Assembly: GCA_948466335.1 (NCBI GenBank)
Contig: CAOKAE010000001.1
Coordinates: forward strand, 98,664 to 162,663
Direction of reading: 5' to 3'
DNA length: 64,000 nucleotides
Origin: an uncultured Coriobacteriia bacterium
GTDB taxonomy: Bacteria; Actinomycetota; Coriobacteriia; Coriobacteriales; QAMH01
The notes below the pieces were generated by a model. It had not been told where the DNA came from and ran no database searches. It was given only the letters and a program-made list of their open reading frames with translations. Below are positions 1 to 7,541 of this stretch, in pieces. Position numbers and translations under genes: made by a program. Each line of letters begins with the position of its first letter. The first letter of the stretch is position 1.

Positions 1-1
1 C

Positions 2-514
2 ATCTTCGGACCGGAGAAGCTGCCCCAGATGGGGCGCACCGTGGGACGGGCAATCAGGCAGTTCAGGAACGCCTCCGAGGCGGCCAACAAGAAGTTCAAG
101 GAAGAGGTCGCCGACCCCTTCCAGGAGGCCATCGCGCCCTATAAGGACCAGGTCGAGGAATCGACCAAGCCCATCCAGGAAGACATCTCCGCCATCACCG
201 ACACCCTCAACGAGACGAAGAGCATGTTCACCGACCCGTTCAAGGACATGTTCGGTACCTCGACGAACGCTCCCGCGAGCAAGCCCGGTGCCGCCATCTC
301 CGGCGGCGTGCCCGGCGAGCCTCCCGCTCCCGTGACCACGTCCGCGGCAAAGCCCGCCGCGGCCGTTCCCGAAGACCCCTTCGCAGCGGTGCTCGATGAC
401 GCGCCCGCCCCCCAACCCGAGGGCAAGCCCATTCCCGAGGCTGGCGGCGCCGTCAAGAAGCAGAGCATGGCCGCAAGCCTCTATGACCTCGATGACGAGA
501 AGGGTGGTGAGTGA
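2..514 (+). CDS. Sec-independent translocase TatA/TatB-like subunit, 5' truncated
   Basis: Pore or receptor subunit of the twin-arginine translocase, which exports folded proteins. The reading frame is open from base 2, so the N-terminal membrane helix lies outside the window. What remains starts with the conserved FGPEKLPQMGR junction between the helix and the amphipathic helix, then a long charged amphipathic stretch (to about residue 70) and a Pro/Ala-rich tail. The tail is longer than in a minimal TatA, so TatA and TatB cannot be separated. Its stop overlaps the proposed tatC start, which fits a tat operon. Family identity is fairly sure; subunit identity is not. Confidence 0.82.
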   Translation: MFGPEKLPQMGRTVGRAIRQFRNASEAANKKFKEEVADPFQEAIAPYKDQVEESTKPIQEDISAITDTLNETKSMFTDPFKDMFGTSTNAPASKPGAAISGGVPGEPPAPVTTSAAKPAAAVPEDPFAAVLDDAPAPQPEGKPIPEAGGAVKKQSMAASLYDLDDEKGGE

Positions 515-1277
515 CGTGCCCATCGGACCCGCGCGCATGCCGCTCATGGACCACATCGGCGAACTGCGCCGCCGCATCGTCATCATCGTCGTCGCCCTGG
601 CGGTCACGGTGTGCTTCATGTACCTGCTCGCGCCGTACCTCATTGACTTCCTCATCTTGCCCGTGAGCGATTACGTGCAGGAAGTCTACGTGACCGGTGC
701 GTTCGAGGGCTTTTCGCTGAAGTTTCGCGTCGCGCTCTTCATGGCCGTGCTCGTGTGCAGCCCGCTCATCTTCTGGGAACTGCTCGCGTTCTTCCTGCCG
801 GCCTTGCGCCCCAACGAGCGTCGCTACGTGCTGCCGACCTTCTTCATCGCCGTCGCGCTCTACGTCCTGGGCATGGTCTTCTGCTACTGCTTCTGCCTGA
901 ACCCCGCATTCCAGTTCCTCACGACCGAGAGCATGTCCATCGGCCAGATTCTGCCGCAGGCCACCGATTACCTGCATTACATCATCCTGTTCGAGCTCGC
1001 CTTTGGCCTGGCCTTCGAGCTGCCCCTCGTGGTGTTCTTCCTCATCCTGTTCAACATCGTCCCGTACAAGAAGATGCGCGCCAGCTGGCGTGGCATCTAC
1101 GTCGGCTTGCTCGTGGTTTCCGCCGTCGTGACGCCGGATGCGTCACCGGTGACGATGGGCATCATGTTCGCCGCGCTGCTCGCCCTCTACGAGCTGTCGC
1201 TTGCGGCCGCGCGCATCGCGCTTGCGCGCAAGATCAAGCGCCAGCGTGCCGAGGAAGAAGCGGAGATGGCCGCATAA
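507..1277 (+). CDS. tatC: Sec-independent protein translocase TatC
   Basis: TatC binds the twin-arginine signal peptide and nucleates the translocase in the cytoplasmic membrane. The 256-residue product opens with the typical MPLMDHIGELRRR region, followed by about six hydrophobic segments. The conserved ELLAFFLPALRPNER loop and FELAFGLAFELP are readable. The start is uncertain: GTG at 507 or 516 follows a GAGAAGG stretch, and ATG at 537 is also possible. I chose 507, which overlaps the tatA/B stop. The stop codon overlaps the hypA start, so tatA/B, tatC and hypA are probably cotranscribed. Confidence 0.9.
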   Translation: MSDVPIGPARMPLMDHIGELRRRIVIIVVALAVTVCFMYLLAPYLIDFLILPVSDYVQEVYVTGAFEGFSLKFRVALFMAVLVCSPLIFWELLAFFLPALRPNERRYVLPTFFIAVALYVLGMVFCYCFCLNPAFQFLTTESMSIGQILPQATDYLHYIILFELAFGLAFELPLVVFFLILFNIVPYKKMRASWRGIYVGLLVVSAVVTPDASPVTMGIMFAALLALYELSLAAARIALARKIKRQRAEEEAEMAA

Positions 1278-1612
1278 TGCACGAGCTCTCACTGGTCCAG
1301 GGCATATTCGAGTCCGTCGTGCCCGTCGCGCGGGAAAACGGCGCCATCAAGATCACGGGCATCAAGCTCACCATCGGGGAGATGACCATGGTCGTTCCCG
1401 AGGCCATGGAGTTCGCCTTCGGCGCGCTTTCCGAGGATGACCCGCTGTTGGACGGCTGCGTGCTCGAAATGGACTTCGTGAGGCCGAAGTCGCGTTGCCT
1501 CGACTGTGACGAGGAGTTCGAGCACGACCGGTTCCACAACCACTGCCCCGCCTGCGACTCGGCGGCGACCATGCTCATAGGGGTCCGCGAGCTGGTGGTC
1601 GCGTCATTGTAA
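1277..1612 (+). CDS. hypA: Hydrogenase/urease nickel incorporation protein HypA
   Basis: Metallochaperone that works with HypB to deliver nickel to [NiFe]-hydrogenase maturation. The 111-residue length is typical. The N-terminal MHE supplies the nickel-binding His2. A zinc site of two CxxC-type pairs (CLDC and CPAC around residues 73-92) is visible. The ATG shares the last A of the tatC TAA, indicating translational coupling. No hydrogenase structural genes or hypCDEF lie in the window, so the client enzyme is encoded elsewhere. Tat genes next to hydrogenase maturation genes make sense because many hydrogenases are Tat substrates. Confidence 0.93.
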   Translation: MHELSLVQGIFESVVPVARENGAIKITGIKLTIGEMTMVVPEAMEFAFGALSEDDPLLDGCVLEMDFVRPKSRCLDCDEEFEHDRFHNHCPACDSAATMLIGVRELVVASL

Positions 1613-1634
1613 AGCGACCCGCCCTATTACGACT

Positions 1635-1724
1635 ATTGAGAAATGTTGGTCAGACACGTTTGTCTAATTAATTACGGGTACTGGTAAATAATGAGACAAA
1701 CGTGTCTGACCAACTTGTCTCACT
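1635..1724. repeat. TGAGAC palindrome family, inverted pair
   Basis: The right copy (1690-1724) is a full 35-bp unit beginning AATGAGACAAACGTGTCTG. A degenerate copy in opposite orientation ends at 1669. Together they give a 25-bp inverted repeat (1645-1669 against 1690-1714) with one mismatch and a 20-nt loop containing GGTACTGG. It fills the gap between hypA and hypB, ending just before the hypB ribosome binding site. Confidence 0.85.
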
Positions 1725-1743
1725 TCACAAAAGGAGGTCCGAG

Positions 1744-2394
1744 ATGGCACATATCGACCTGGAAACGAAGATCCTGAACAAGAACGACGAGGGTGCTGCG
1801 GCGAATCGCGCCCTGCTCGACGAGAAGGGCGTTTACATGGTCAACGTGCTGGCCAGTCCCGGCTCGGGCAAGACCTCGACCATCGTGGCGACCATCAATG
1901 CCCTGCGCGACAAGTACAACATCGCCGTCATCGAGGGTGACATCGCGAGCGATGTCGATTCGCAGACCATCAAGGCCATGGGCATTCCCGCCGTCCAGAT
2001 CAACACGGCCGGCGCCTGTCACCTCGAAAGCGATATGCTGCGCCGCGCGCTCGACGTGCTCGATCTGGACGATATCGACCTCATCTTCATCGAGAACGTG
2101 GGCAACCTCGTGTGCCCCGCCGACTTCTACCTGGGCGAGAACATCAAGATGATGATTCTTTCGGTGCCTGAGGGCGACGACAAGCCGCTCAAGTACCCGG
2201 GCATGTTCCAGGTGGCCGACGCCATCATCCTCAACAAGGTTGACGTGATGCCGGCCTTCACCTTCGACAAGGCGCTCTTCGATGAGCATATCGCGCGGCT
2301 CAATCCCAGCGCTCCGAGCTTCCCCATCGCCGCCACCAAGGGCGACGGCGTCGACGAGTGGGCCAACTGGCTCTCCGAGCAAATCGAGAAATGA
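1744..2394 (+). CDS. hypB: Hydrogenase nickel incorporation GTPase HypB
   Basis: SIMIBI-class GTPase that powers nickel transfer from HypA/HypB to hydrogenase large subunits. The 216-residue protein has a Walker A ASPGSGKTS (residues about 37-45), the EGDIASDVDSQ switch region, IENVGNLVCPADF and the NKVD guanine-specificity motif. It lacks the His-rich N-terminal nickel store of some HypBs. The start at 1744 is set by an AGGAGGT site 6-7 nt upstream; an upstream in-frame ATG falls inside the palindromic repeat and is unlikely. Its TGA stop is supplied by the first bases of the next palindromic repeat. Confidence 0.95.
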   Translation: MAHIDLETKILNKNDEGAAANRALLDEKGVYMVNVLASPGSGKTSTIVATINALRDKYNIAVIEGDIASDVDSQTIKAMGIPAVQINTAGACHLESDMLRRALDVLDLDDIDLIFIENVGNLVCPADFYLGENIKMMILSVPEGDDKPLKYPGMFQVADAIILNKVDVMPAFTFDKALFDEHIARLNPSAPSFPIAATKGDGVDEWANWLSEQIEK

Positions 2395-2479
2395 GACAAA
2401 TTGGTCTGACCAGTTTGTCTCATTTTTTCATGGTACCAGTTGATAATGAGACAATTTGGTCTGACACGTTTGTCTCATT
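2390..2479. repeat. TGAGAC palindrome family, tandem pair between convergent genes
   Basis: Two 35-bp units (2390-2424 and 2445-2479) are separated by a 20-nt linker containing GGTACCAGTTG. The first is followed by a run of six T. The pair sits exactly between the convergent hypB and ahcY stops: the TGA of hypB lies in the left unit, and the TAA of ahcY overlaps the right unit. A bidirectional terminator role is plausible. Confidence 0.88.
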
Positions 2480-3737
2480 ACACCGTGCCGAGGGTCCAGG
2501 AGTTGAGGTAGGCCTCCTGCTCGGGCGTGAGCGTGTCGATTTCGATGCCGAGCGTGCCGAGCTTGACACGGGCGATTTCGTCGTCGATCTCTGCCGGAAT
2601 GTTGTAGCACTGCGGTAGCAGCTCGTCGCGATGCTTGAGCACGTACTCGGCGGCCAACACCTGGTTGGCGAAGCTCATATCCATGACCTCGGCGGGATGC
2701 CCCTCGGCAGCAGACAGGTTCACGAGACGGCCGTCGGCTAGCAGGATGATCGTGCGGCCATCGGGCAGCGTGTACTCGTCGACGAGCGGCTTGAGCGTCT
2801 CCTTGCTCACCGCATGCTCCTCGAGCCACGGGATGTTGATCTCGCTGTTGAAGTGGCCGGAGTTGCAGATGATGGCGCCATCTTTCATGTTCTCGAACGC
2901 CGGCGCATCGATGACGTTGAGGTCGCCGGTGACGGTAACCCACACGTCGGCGAACTTCGCGGCCTCGGCGCACGGCATCACGCGGTAGCCCTCCATGTGC
3001 GCCTCGAGGGCCTTGAGCGGGTCGACCTCGCAGATGATGACGGACATGCCCATACCAGCGGCGCGCTGCGCCAGACCACGGCCGCAGAAACCGTAGCCGC
3101 TCACGACGAGCGTACGGCCCGCGAGCAGGCGGTTGGTCGCACGCACGATGCCGTCGAGCGTGGACTGGCCCGTGCCGTAGCGGTTGTCGAAGAAGTGCTT
3201 GGTGTTGGCGTCATTGACGTTGAAGGAGGGGTACTTGAGCGCACCGGCGGCGGCCATGGCGGCCAGGCGAATGACACCGGTGGTGGTCTCCTCGGTACCG
3301 CCGATCACGTACTGGAGCGCATCCTGGCGATCGCCGTGAATGCGGTCGCAAAGGTCCGCGCCGTCGTCCATCGTGATCTGGGGCTTGGTGTCGATGACGG
3401 CATCAAGGTGCTTGTAGTAGGTCTCGGTGTCCTCGCCGCAGCGGGCGAAGACCTCGGCGCCGTAGTACTTCACGAGCGCGGCCGCCGTGTCGTCCTGGGT
3501 GGACAGCGGGTTGCTCGCGCACAGGGCCACCTGGGCACCACCCTCGATCATGGTGCGCACGAGGTTGGCGGTCTCGGTGGTGACGTGCAGACACGCACCG
3601 ACACGCACGCCCTCGAAGGGACGCTCCTTGGCGAAACGCTCGCGAATCTTCGCGAGCACGGGCATATCGCGGTCTGCCCACAGGATACGCGCGCGGCCCT
3701 CGTCGGCAAGGTTGATGTCGGTGATGTCGTAGCTCAT
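2478..3737 (-). CDS. ahcY: Adenosylhomocysteinase (S-adenosyl-L-homocysteine hydrolase)
   Basis: NAD-dependent enzyme that splits S-adenosylhomocysteine into homocysteine and adenosine, closing the methyl cycle. At 419 residues it is the short form without the ~40-residue insertion of many bacterial and eukaryotic homologues. Visible motifs are [11 protein letters not shown] near the N-terminus, [29 protein letters not shown], the NAD-binding [23 protein letters not shown] and a C-terminal [15 protein letters not shown] region. The start at 3737 follows GAGGAGG. The upstream in-frame ATG at 3767 has no such site. It is transcribed against hypB and alone in its direction. Confidence 0.95.
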   Translation of the reverse strand: MSYDITDINLADEGRARILWADRDMPVLAKIRERFAKERPFEGVRVGACLHVTTETANLVRTMIEGGAQVALCASNPLSTQDDTAAALVKYYGAEVFARCGEDTETYYKHLDAVIDTKPQITMDDGADLCDRIHGDRQDALQYVIGGTEETTTGVIRLAAMAAAGALKYPSFNVNDANTKHFFDNRYGTGQSTLDGIVRATNRLLAGRTLVVSGYGFCGRGLAQRAAGMGMSVIICEVDPLKALEAHMEGYRVMPCAEAAKFADVWVTVTGDLNVIDAPAFENMKDGAIICNSGHFNSEINIPWLEEHAVSKETLKPLVDEYTLPDGRTIILLADGRLVNLSAAEGHPAEVMDMSFANQVLAAEYVLKHRDELLPQCYNIPAEIDDEIARVKLGTLGIEIDTLTPEQEAYLNSWTLGTV

Positions 3738-3803
3738 GGCTTCCTCCTCGGTAAATAGCTGTGGCACATACTACCACGCGGCAAAATTGACGATAGCATG
3801 ACA

Positions 3804-3838
3804 AATGAGACAGATTTGTCTGACAAGATTGTCTCATT
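3804..3838. repeat. TGAGAC palindrome family, single unit
   Basis: A 35-bp unit with outer arms AATGAGACA and TGTCTCATT-type ends lies between divergent ahcY and the Cys-rich membrane protein gene. It runs directly into the dyad at 3840. The junction TGTCTCATTTGTTAGC also occurs before feoB (9821-9836). Confidence 0.85.
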
Positions 3839-3839
3839 T

Positions 3840-3855
3840 GTTAGCAACTGTTAAC
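3840..3855. promoter_or_regulatory. Candidate metal-responsive operator (6-4-6 dyad)
   Basis: GTTAGC-AACT-GTTAAC is an imperfect dyad with one arm mismatch, ending 8 bp before the start of the small Cys-rich gene. The same architecture occurs before feoB and feoA. The window encodes a DtxR-family regulator. Assignment as its operator is inference. Confidence 0.5.
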
Positions 3856-3863
3856 ATCGAGCC

Positions 3864-4115
3864 ATGAATCTTGCGAGTTGGATCATACTCATCATCGTGG
3901 CCCTGTGGGCCATCATCGCCATCAAGGTCGCGTTCTTCGGTGGCTTTGGCAAGAAGCGCTCCTGCCATGGTGCCATGCTGCCAAGTGACGAGGAGCGCAA
4001 GCTTCCGAGCGCCTGCATGGGCTGCAGCAAGGGCAGCTGCGCCGGCTGCGCGAGCGCTGCAGGCAAGCACGACATCCCCACGCCCACCATCCGAGAATCC
4101 CACGAACAGAAGTAA
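3864..4115 (+). CDS. Small Cys-rich single-pass membrane protein, FeoB-associated type
   Basis: An 83-residue protein with one N-terminal membrane helix (residues about 3-25), a short basic stretch, then a cysteine cluster CMGCSKGSCAGCAS. This layout resembles the FeoB-associated Cys-rich membrane proteins that accompany ferrous iron transport in many anaerobes. Here it is about 3.4 kb from the downstream end of feoB but shares the GTTAGC dyad with feoA and feoB, which supports a link to iron uptake. The molecular role is unknown. The start at 3864 has only a weak ribosome binding site. Confidence 0.7.
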   Translation: MNLASWIILIIVALWAIIAIKVAFFGGFGKKRSCHGAMLPSDEERKLPSACMGCSKGSCAGCASAAGKHDIPTPTIRESHEQK

Positions 4116-4131
4116 TCTCTCTGACCTGCGG

Positions 4132-4164
4132 AATGAGACAAATACCCTGTGTATTTGTCTCATT
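4132..4164. repeat. TGAGAC palindrome family, short perfect hairpin
   Basis: Two perfect 14-bp arms (AATGAGACAAATAC and its complement) flank a 5-nt loop. It is a shortened member of the family in which the inner GGTCTGACC core is lost. It lies 16 nt after the Cys-rich gene stop. Confidence 0.8.
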
Positions 4165-4166
4165 AT

Positions 4167-4202
4167 GCAGACGCGACCGACGGGAATATCGGTCGCGTCT
4201 GC
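4167..4202. terminator. Perfect GC-rich hairpin, probable terminator
   Basis: Perfect 14-bp arms (GCAGACGCGACCGA and complement) surround an 8-nt loop. It immediately follows the preceding hairpin and separates the Cys-rich gene from modA. There is no T-run on either side, so termination is plausible but unproven. Confidence 0.5.
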
Positions 4203-4273
4203 ACGAGAGAGAAGAGAGCGCCGTTCAGCATAGCCGTTTGCGGCTATATTATTCTACGTCATAATTATTCTTC

Positions 4274-4301
4274 TTGTAAAATATTCTTTTGTTGGTATAT
4301 T
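4274..4301 (+). promoter_or_regulatory. Candidate modA promoter
   Basis: TTGTAA at 4274-4279 and TATATT at 4296-4301 are spaced by 16 nt in a strongly AT-rich stretch upstream of modA. A small ATAGCCG/CGGCTAT stem lies just upstream (about 4229-4247). No clear ModE site was recognised. Confidence 0.35.
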
Positions 4302-4339
4302 TCACTTGTCAAATTCGCTTCGCGAAGGAGGAGGATCCA

Positions 4340-5149
4340 ATGGAGTGTGCCAAGAAGAGAGTCTGGGGAAGTCTGGGAATCGCGCTTGTCGCCGTCATGG
4401 TCGCGTTTGCCGGCATTTTGCTGACAGGCTGCGGTTCGTCAACCACGGAATCGCAGTCCCAAGCAGCCAATCTCGAGGGACACCAGCTCGATATCTATTG
4501 TGGTGCGGGCATGACCGACCCGTTCCAGGAGATCGCCGATCTCTTCACCGAAGAAACCGGTTGTGTGATGAACGTGACCTATGCCAACGCGGCTCAGATT
4601 CAGACGCAAATCAACACGACCGGTGAGGGCGACTTCTTCATCGCCGGCTCGAAGGAGGAGCTCAAGCCCATCGAGGCAGCCGTCTCCTCGAGTGAGGACC
4701 TCGTGAAGCACATCCCCGTGCTCGCCGTACCGGCCTCGAACCCCGCCAACATCACGGGCATCGCCAGTCTCGCCGGCGCCCAGCGCGTGCTCGTGGGCGA
4801 CCCGGACGCAACCCCCATCGGCAAGATCGCGAAAAAGGCGCTTTCCGACGCTGGCCTATGGGATGCGCTCATGACCGAGGGCGCCATCACCACCACGACG
4901 ACCGCTCCGCAAATCACCACGGCCCTGGCCAACGGCGAGGGCGATGCCGGCATCGTCTGGAAGGAGAACGTGAAGGGCAACAACGTCACCATCGTCGACA
5001 CGACCGACCTCGACGGCCTCGTCAAGGTGATTCCCGCAGCGCAGCTCACCAGTGCGCAGGACGTCGCCGCGGTCAACGCCTTCAAGGAGTTCCTGCAGAG
5101 CGACGCCGTGTGGGACATCTGGGCTTCCTACGGCTACGAGCGTGCCTAG
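4340..5149 (+). CDS. modA: Molybdate/tungstate ABC transporter substrate-binding lipoprotein
   Basis: Extracytoplasmic receptor for molybdate or tungstate. The 269-residue product begins with a lipoprotein signal (hydrophobic stretch about residues 13-32 ending LLTGC), so it should be membrane-anchored through Cys. The mature part starts with DIYCGAGMTDPFQEIADLF, the usual ModA opening, followed by the ANAAQIQTQI and FFIAGSKEEL regions. The start at 4340 follows GAAGGAGGAGG. It leads modA-modB-modC, overlapping modB by 8 nt. Oxyanion preference cannot be told from sequence. Confidence 0.92.
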   Translation: MECAKKRVWGSLGIALVAVMVAFAGILLTGCGSSTTESQSQAANLEGHQLDIYCGAGMTDPFQEIADLFTEETGCVMNVTYANAAQIQTQINTTGEGDFFIAGSKEELKPIEAAVSSSEDLVKHIPVLAVPASNPANITGIASLAGAQRVLVGDPDATPIGKIAKKALSDAGLWDALMTEGAITTTTTAPQITTALANGEGDAGIVWKENVKGNNVTIVDTTDLDGLVKVIPAAQLTSAQDVAAVNAFKEFLQSDAVWDIWASYGYERA

Positions 5150-6095
5150 CATCGCGCATCGCGCAGACGAGCCGCGCAAGCACAGCGGACGCATCCGGGA
5201 GCTTTTCCCGACGCTCACCATCATCATCGCGACTGTGGCGCTCCTGTTCATCGGGAGCGCCATCGCCGCCATCGTGACGGGTGGCCTGACGCACTTCCAC
5301 GAGGCCATCACCTCGGCCGAAGTGCTGTTCTCGCTGCGCATGAGCGTGGTCACGTCCGTCATCTCGACTGCCATCTGCCTCGTGCTCGCACTGCCCACCG
5401 CCTACGCGCTCTCGCACACGAACATGCCGTGCAAGCGCATCGCGAGCATTCTCATGGAGCTCACGCTGTCGCTGCCCTACATCTTGCTTGGCTTCGCGCT
5501 GCTGCTCATCTTCTCGTCACCCTTTGGCAAGGCGCTCAAGGACATGGGGCTTGCCGTCGTCTTTCAACCGGCGGGCATCGTGTTCGCGCAGCTCATCGTC
5601 AATTTGCCCTTTGCCATACGCATGACGCGCACGGCTCTCGAGGAGATTAATCCCCGCATGGAATTCGTCGCCAAGACGCTCGGGGCGAGCTCGTGGCAGG
5701 TGTTTCGCAGTATCATCTTGCCGCAGGCGCGCAACTCCATCATCTCGTGCGCGGTGCTCACCTGGGCGCGCGCCATGGGGGAGTTCGGCGCCACGCTCAT
5801 GCTCGTGGGCGTCACGCGCATGAAGACCGAAACCCTGCCGGGAAGCATCTACCTCAGCATCTCGACGGGAAATAACGACGTCGCCATGGCAACGGCCATG
5901 ATCATGCTTATCGTCTCGGCTCTGACGCTCGTGCTGGCAGGCGTCTTGAACCGCCCGGTAGGGGCGACGAGGGTGAGCGGTGCAACTCCGCACGGACGTT
6001 TCGGGCGCTGCGGGGCCAAGCAATGCGACAGACCCGCCAATAGCCTCGATGACCTGGCCACGACCCCCTTCGAAGAGGAATCCTATGGCCGGTAG
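5142..6095 (+). CDS. modB: Molybdate/tungstate ABC transporter permease
   Basis: Membrane permease of the ModABC transporter. The 317-residue product has about six membrane segments and the EAA-type loop that contacts the ATPase (LGASSWQVFRSIILPQA, about residues 185-201). GEFGATLM is typical of molybdate/sulfate permeases. The start is a GTG overlapping the modA stop by 8 nt. The C-terminal ~45 residues after the last helix are low in conservation and overlap the modC start by 11 nt, indicating tight translational coupling. Confidence 0.92.
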   Translation: MPSIAHRADEPRKHSGRIRELFPTLTIIIATVALLFIGSAIAAIVTGGLTHFHEAITSAEVLFSLRMSVVTSVISTAICLVLALPTAYALSHTNMPCKRIASILMELTLSLPYILLGFALLLIFSSPFGKALKDMGLAVVFQPAGIVFAQLIVNLPFAIRMTRTALEEINPRMEFVAKTLGASSWQVFRSIILPQARNSIISCAVLTWARAMGEFGATLMLVGVTRMKTETLPGSIYLSISTGNNDVAMATAMIMLIVSALTLVLAGVLNRPVGATRVSGATPHGRFGRCGAKQCDRPANSLDDLATTPFEEESYGR

Positions 6096-6816
6096 CATCG
6101 AAGTGCGCGAGCTCGAGGTCGAGCGGGGGTCGTTCACCCTGCACGTGTCGTCTCTCGACGTGCGACCACGTGAAATCTTCGCCATCCTCGGCTCGACGGG
6201 GTCGGGAAAGACCGTGCTCATGGAAGCCGTCGCCGGTGCGTGTCCATGGAAATCCGGCACGATCCTGCTTGACGGCAAACGCGCCGACAGCCTTCCCGTC
6301 CAACAACGCCACCTGGGCATCCTCTACCAGGACTACGCGCTGTTTCCTCACATGACCGTGCGCGAGAACATCGGCTACGGCCTCAAGGTGCGCAAGGCAC
6401 CTCCCGGCGTGATACGCCGGCGGACGGACGATCTGCTCGAGCGCTTCGGGATTGCCGATATCGCCGACCGGTATCCCGGCGTCATCAGCGGCGGGGAGGC
6501 GCAACGCACCGCACTGGCACGGGCGCTCGTGCTCGAGCCGGAGATACTGCTCCTCGACGAGCCGTTTTCGGCGCTCGACCCGGCGACCAAACGCAAGATG
6601 TACGCGGTCATGCGCGAGGTACACGAACGTTTCGACTGCACCATCGTGTTCGTCACCCACGACTTCCACGAGGCGCACGTGTTGGCCGACAGGGTCGGCA
6701 TCGTGCTGGGCGGGGAGCTGCGCGCCGTACGAGATGCGGACGACCTCTTCAACCCCGCCGGTCTCGATGACGATGTGCTGGCGTTTCTCGACATCGGCTG
6801 CGATAAGATCCAATGA
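6085..6816 (+). CDS. modC: Molybdate/tungstate ABC transporter ATP-binding protein
   Basis: ATPase of the ModABC transporter. The 243 residues contain Walker A GSTGSGKT (about 34-41), Q-loop YQDYALFPH, signature SGGEAQRTALARAL, Walker B LLLDEPFSALD and the switch His in FVTHDFHEA. It lacks the C-terminal TOBE/DIMOP regulatory domain of E. coli ModC and so is a minimal ATPase. The start at 6085 follows AGAGGAA. It is the last gene of the operon; a 188-nt gap follows before the DtxR-family gene. Confidence 0.92.
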   Translation: MAGSIEVRELEVERGSFTLHVSSLDVRPREIFAILGSTGSGKTVLMEAVAGACPWKSGTILLDGKRADSLPVQQRHLGILYQDYALFPHMTVRENIGYGLKVRKAPPGVIRRRTDDLLERFGIADIADRYPGVISGGEAQRTALARALVLEPEILLLDEPFSALDPATKRKMYAVMREVHERFDCTIVFVTHDFHEAHVLADRVGIVLGGELRAVRDADDLFNPAGLDDDVLAFLDIGCDKIQ

Positions 6817-6914
6817 GGACGCCCCGCGTCAAGCTGCGGCAAAAGACCGGGTTTTTCTACTTCGGCGCTTCGCGCTTCGGTCGAAATGACAGGAAAAGCA
6901 AGCGTTCTGTCTCA

Positions 6915-6957
6915 TTATCTGCAAATTCAGATAAAGAACACGCCATGATTATCTGAA
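6915..6957 (+). promoter_or_regulatory. Triple half-site dyad upstream of the DtxR-family gene
   Basis: Three related half-sites occur: TTATCTG at 6915-6921, TTCAGATAA at 6926-6934 and TTATCTGAA at 6949-6957. The first two form a perfect 7-bp dyad with 6-nt spacer; the last two form a perfect 9-bp dyad with 14-nt spacer. The position 48-90 nt before the GTG start fits an autoregulatory operator. This motif differs from the GTTAGC dyads near feoA and feoB. Confidence 0.45.
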
Positions 6958-7004
6958 CGTAGTAGAATAGGGGCATCCCATTCATCGACCGAGCGGAGCT
7001 CATC

Positions 7005-7424
7005 GTGGCAATTGGCGATCTCACCCCATCTTACGAGGACTACATAGAGGCAATCTACGACCTCGCCCTGCACGGCAGCGGCTCGGTGCGATCCACCGAC
7101 GTTGCCGACGCCTTGGGCTTCTCCAAGGCCAGCGTCGCGCGCGCGACCAAGAACCTGCGCGAGATGGGTTACATCGAGCAGGAGCGCTACGGAGAGATCA
7201 CGCTCACGCAAGCTGGCCGGGAGTACGGCGAGCACATCCTCACCCGCCACCGCATGCTACGCGCCTTCCTCATCGACGCGCTTGGCGTGGACGAGGAGGC
7301 GGCGAACCAGGAGGCATGCATGATGGAGCACACCATCAGCGAAGACACGATGGCCAAATGGATCGCGTGGTACGAGAAGAACTACGGCCCTGTCTCGGCG
7401 ACGCCCACGAGCAGGGCGATGTAG
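7005..7424 (+). CDS. DtxR/MntR-family metal-dependent transcriptional regulator
   Basis: A 139-residue repressor of the MntR/DtxR type, which binds DNA when loaded with Fe2+ or Mn2+. The N-terminal winged helix reads SYEDYIEAIYDL, then VADALGFSKASVARATKNLREMGYI (recognition helix about residues 38-60). Metal and dimer residues appear in HRMLRAFLIDALGVDEEAANQEACMMEH, with the Cys-Met/Glu-His pattern. It is short and lacks the SH3-like third domain. Start is GTG after GCGGAGC. It lies convergent to feoB, so it is a candidate regulator of feoAB and perhaps modABC; specificity is inference. Confidence 0.85.
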   Translation: MAIGDLTPSYEDYIEAIYDLALHGSGSVRSTDVADALGFSKASVARATKNLREMGYIEQERYGEITLTQAGREYGEHILTRHRMLRAFLIDALGVDEEAANQEACMMEHTISEDTMAKWIAWYEKNYGPVSATPTSRAM

Positions 7425-7479
7425 GGACGCATCACTCAAAACCCCGCGACTCACGATCAACCCCCCCCCGAACGCAGGA

Positions 7480-7499
7480 AACGCCCCCGAAGGGGCGCT
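7480..7499 (-). terminator. Probable terminator between the DtxR-family gene and feoB
   Basis: CGCCCC-CGAA-GGGGCG forms a stable tetraloop hairpin. On the minus strand it is followed by a short T-containing stretch (GTTTCC), so it most likely ends the feoB transcript. A run of nine C lies just before it on the plus strand. Confidence 0.5.
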
Positions 7500-7524
7500 T
7501 CCCGGAGAGAGGGAGGTCTGTTTG

Positions 7525-7541
7525 ATGAGACAGTGTCTCAT
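7525..7541. repeat. Minimal TGAGAC hairpin at the feoB stop
   Basis: ATGAGAC-AGT-GTCTCAT is a 7-bp perfect dyad and the smallest relative of the palindrome family. The TGA stop of feoB (minus strand, 7538-7540) lies inside it. Confidence 0.55.

Noticed and set aside
3738..3803. SAH riboswitch upstream of ahcY
   Set aside because: The ahcY leader is short and occupied by a palindromic repeat; no SAH riboswitch core could be traced.
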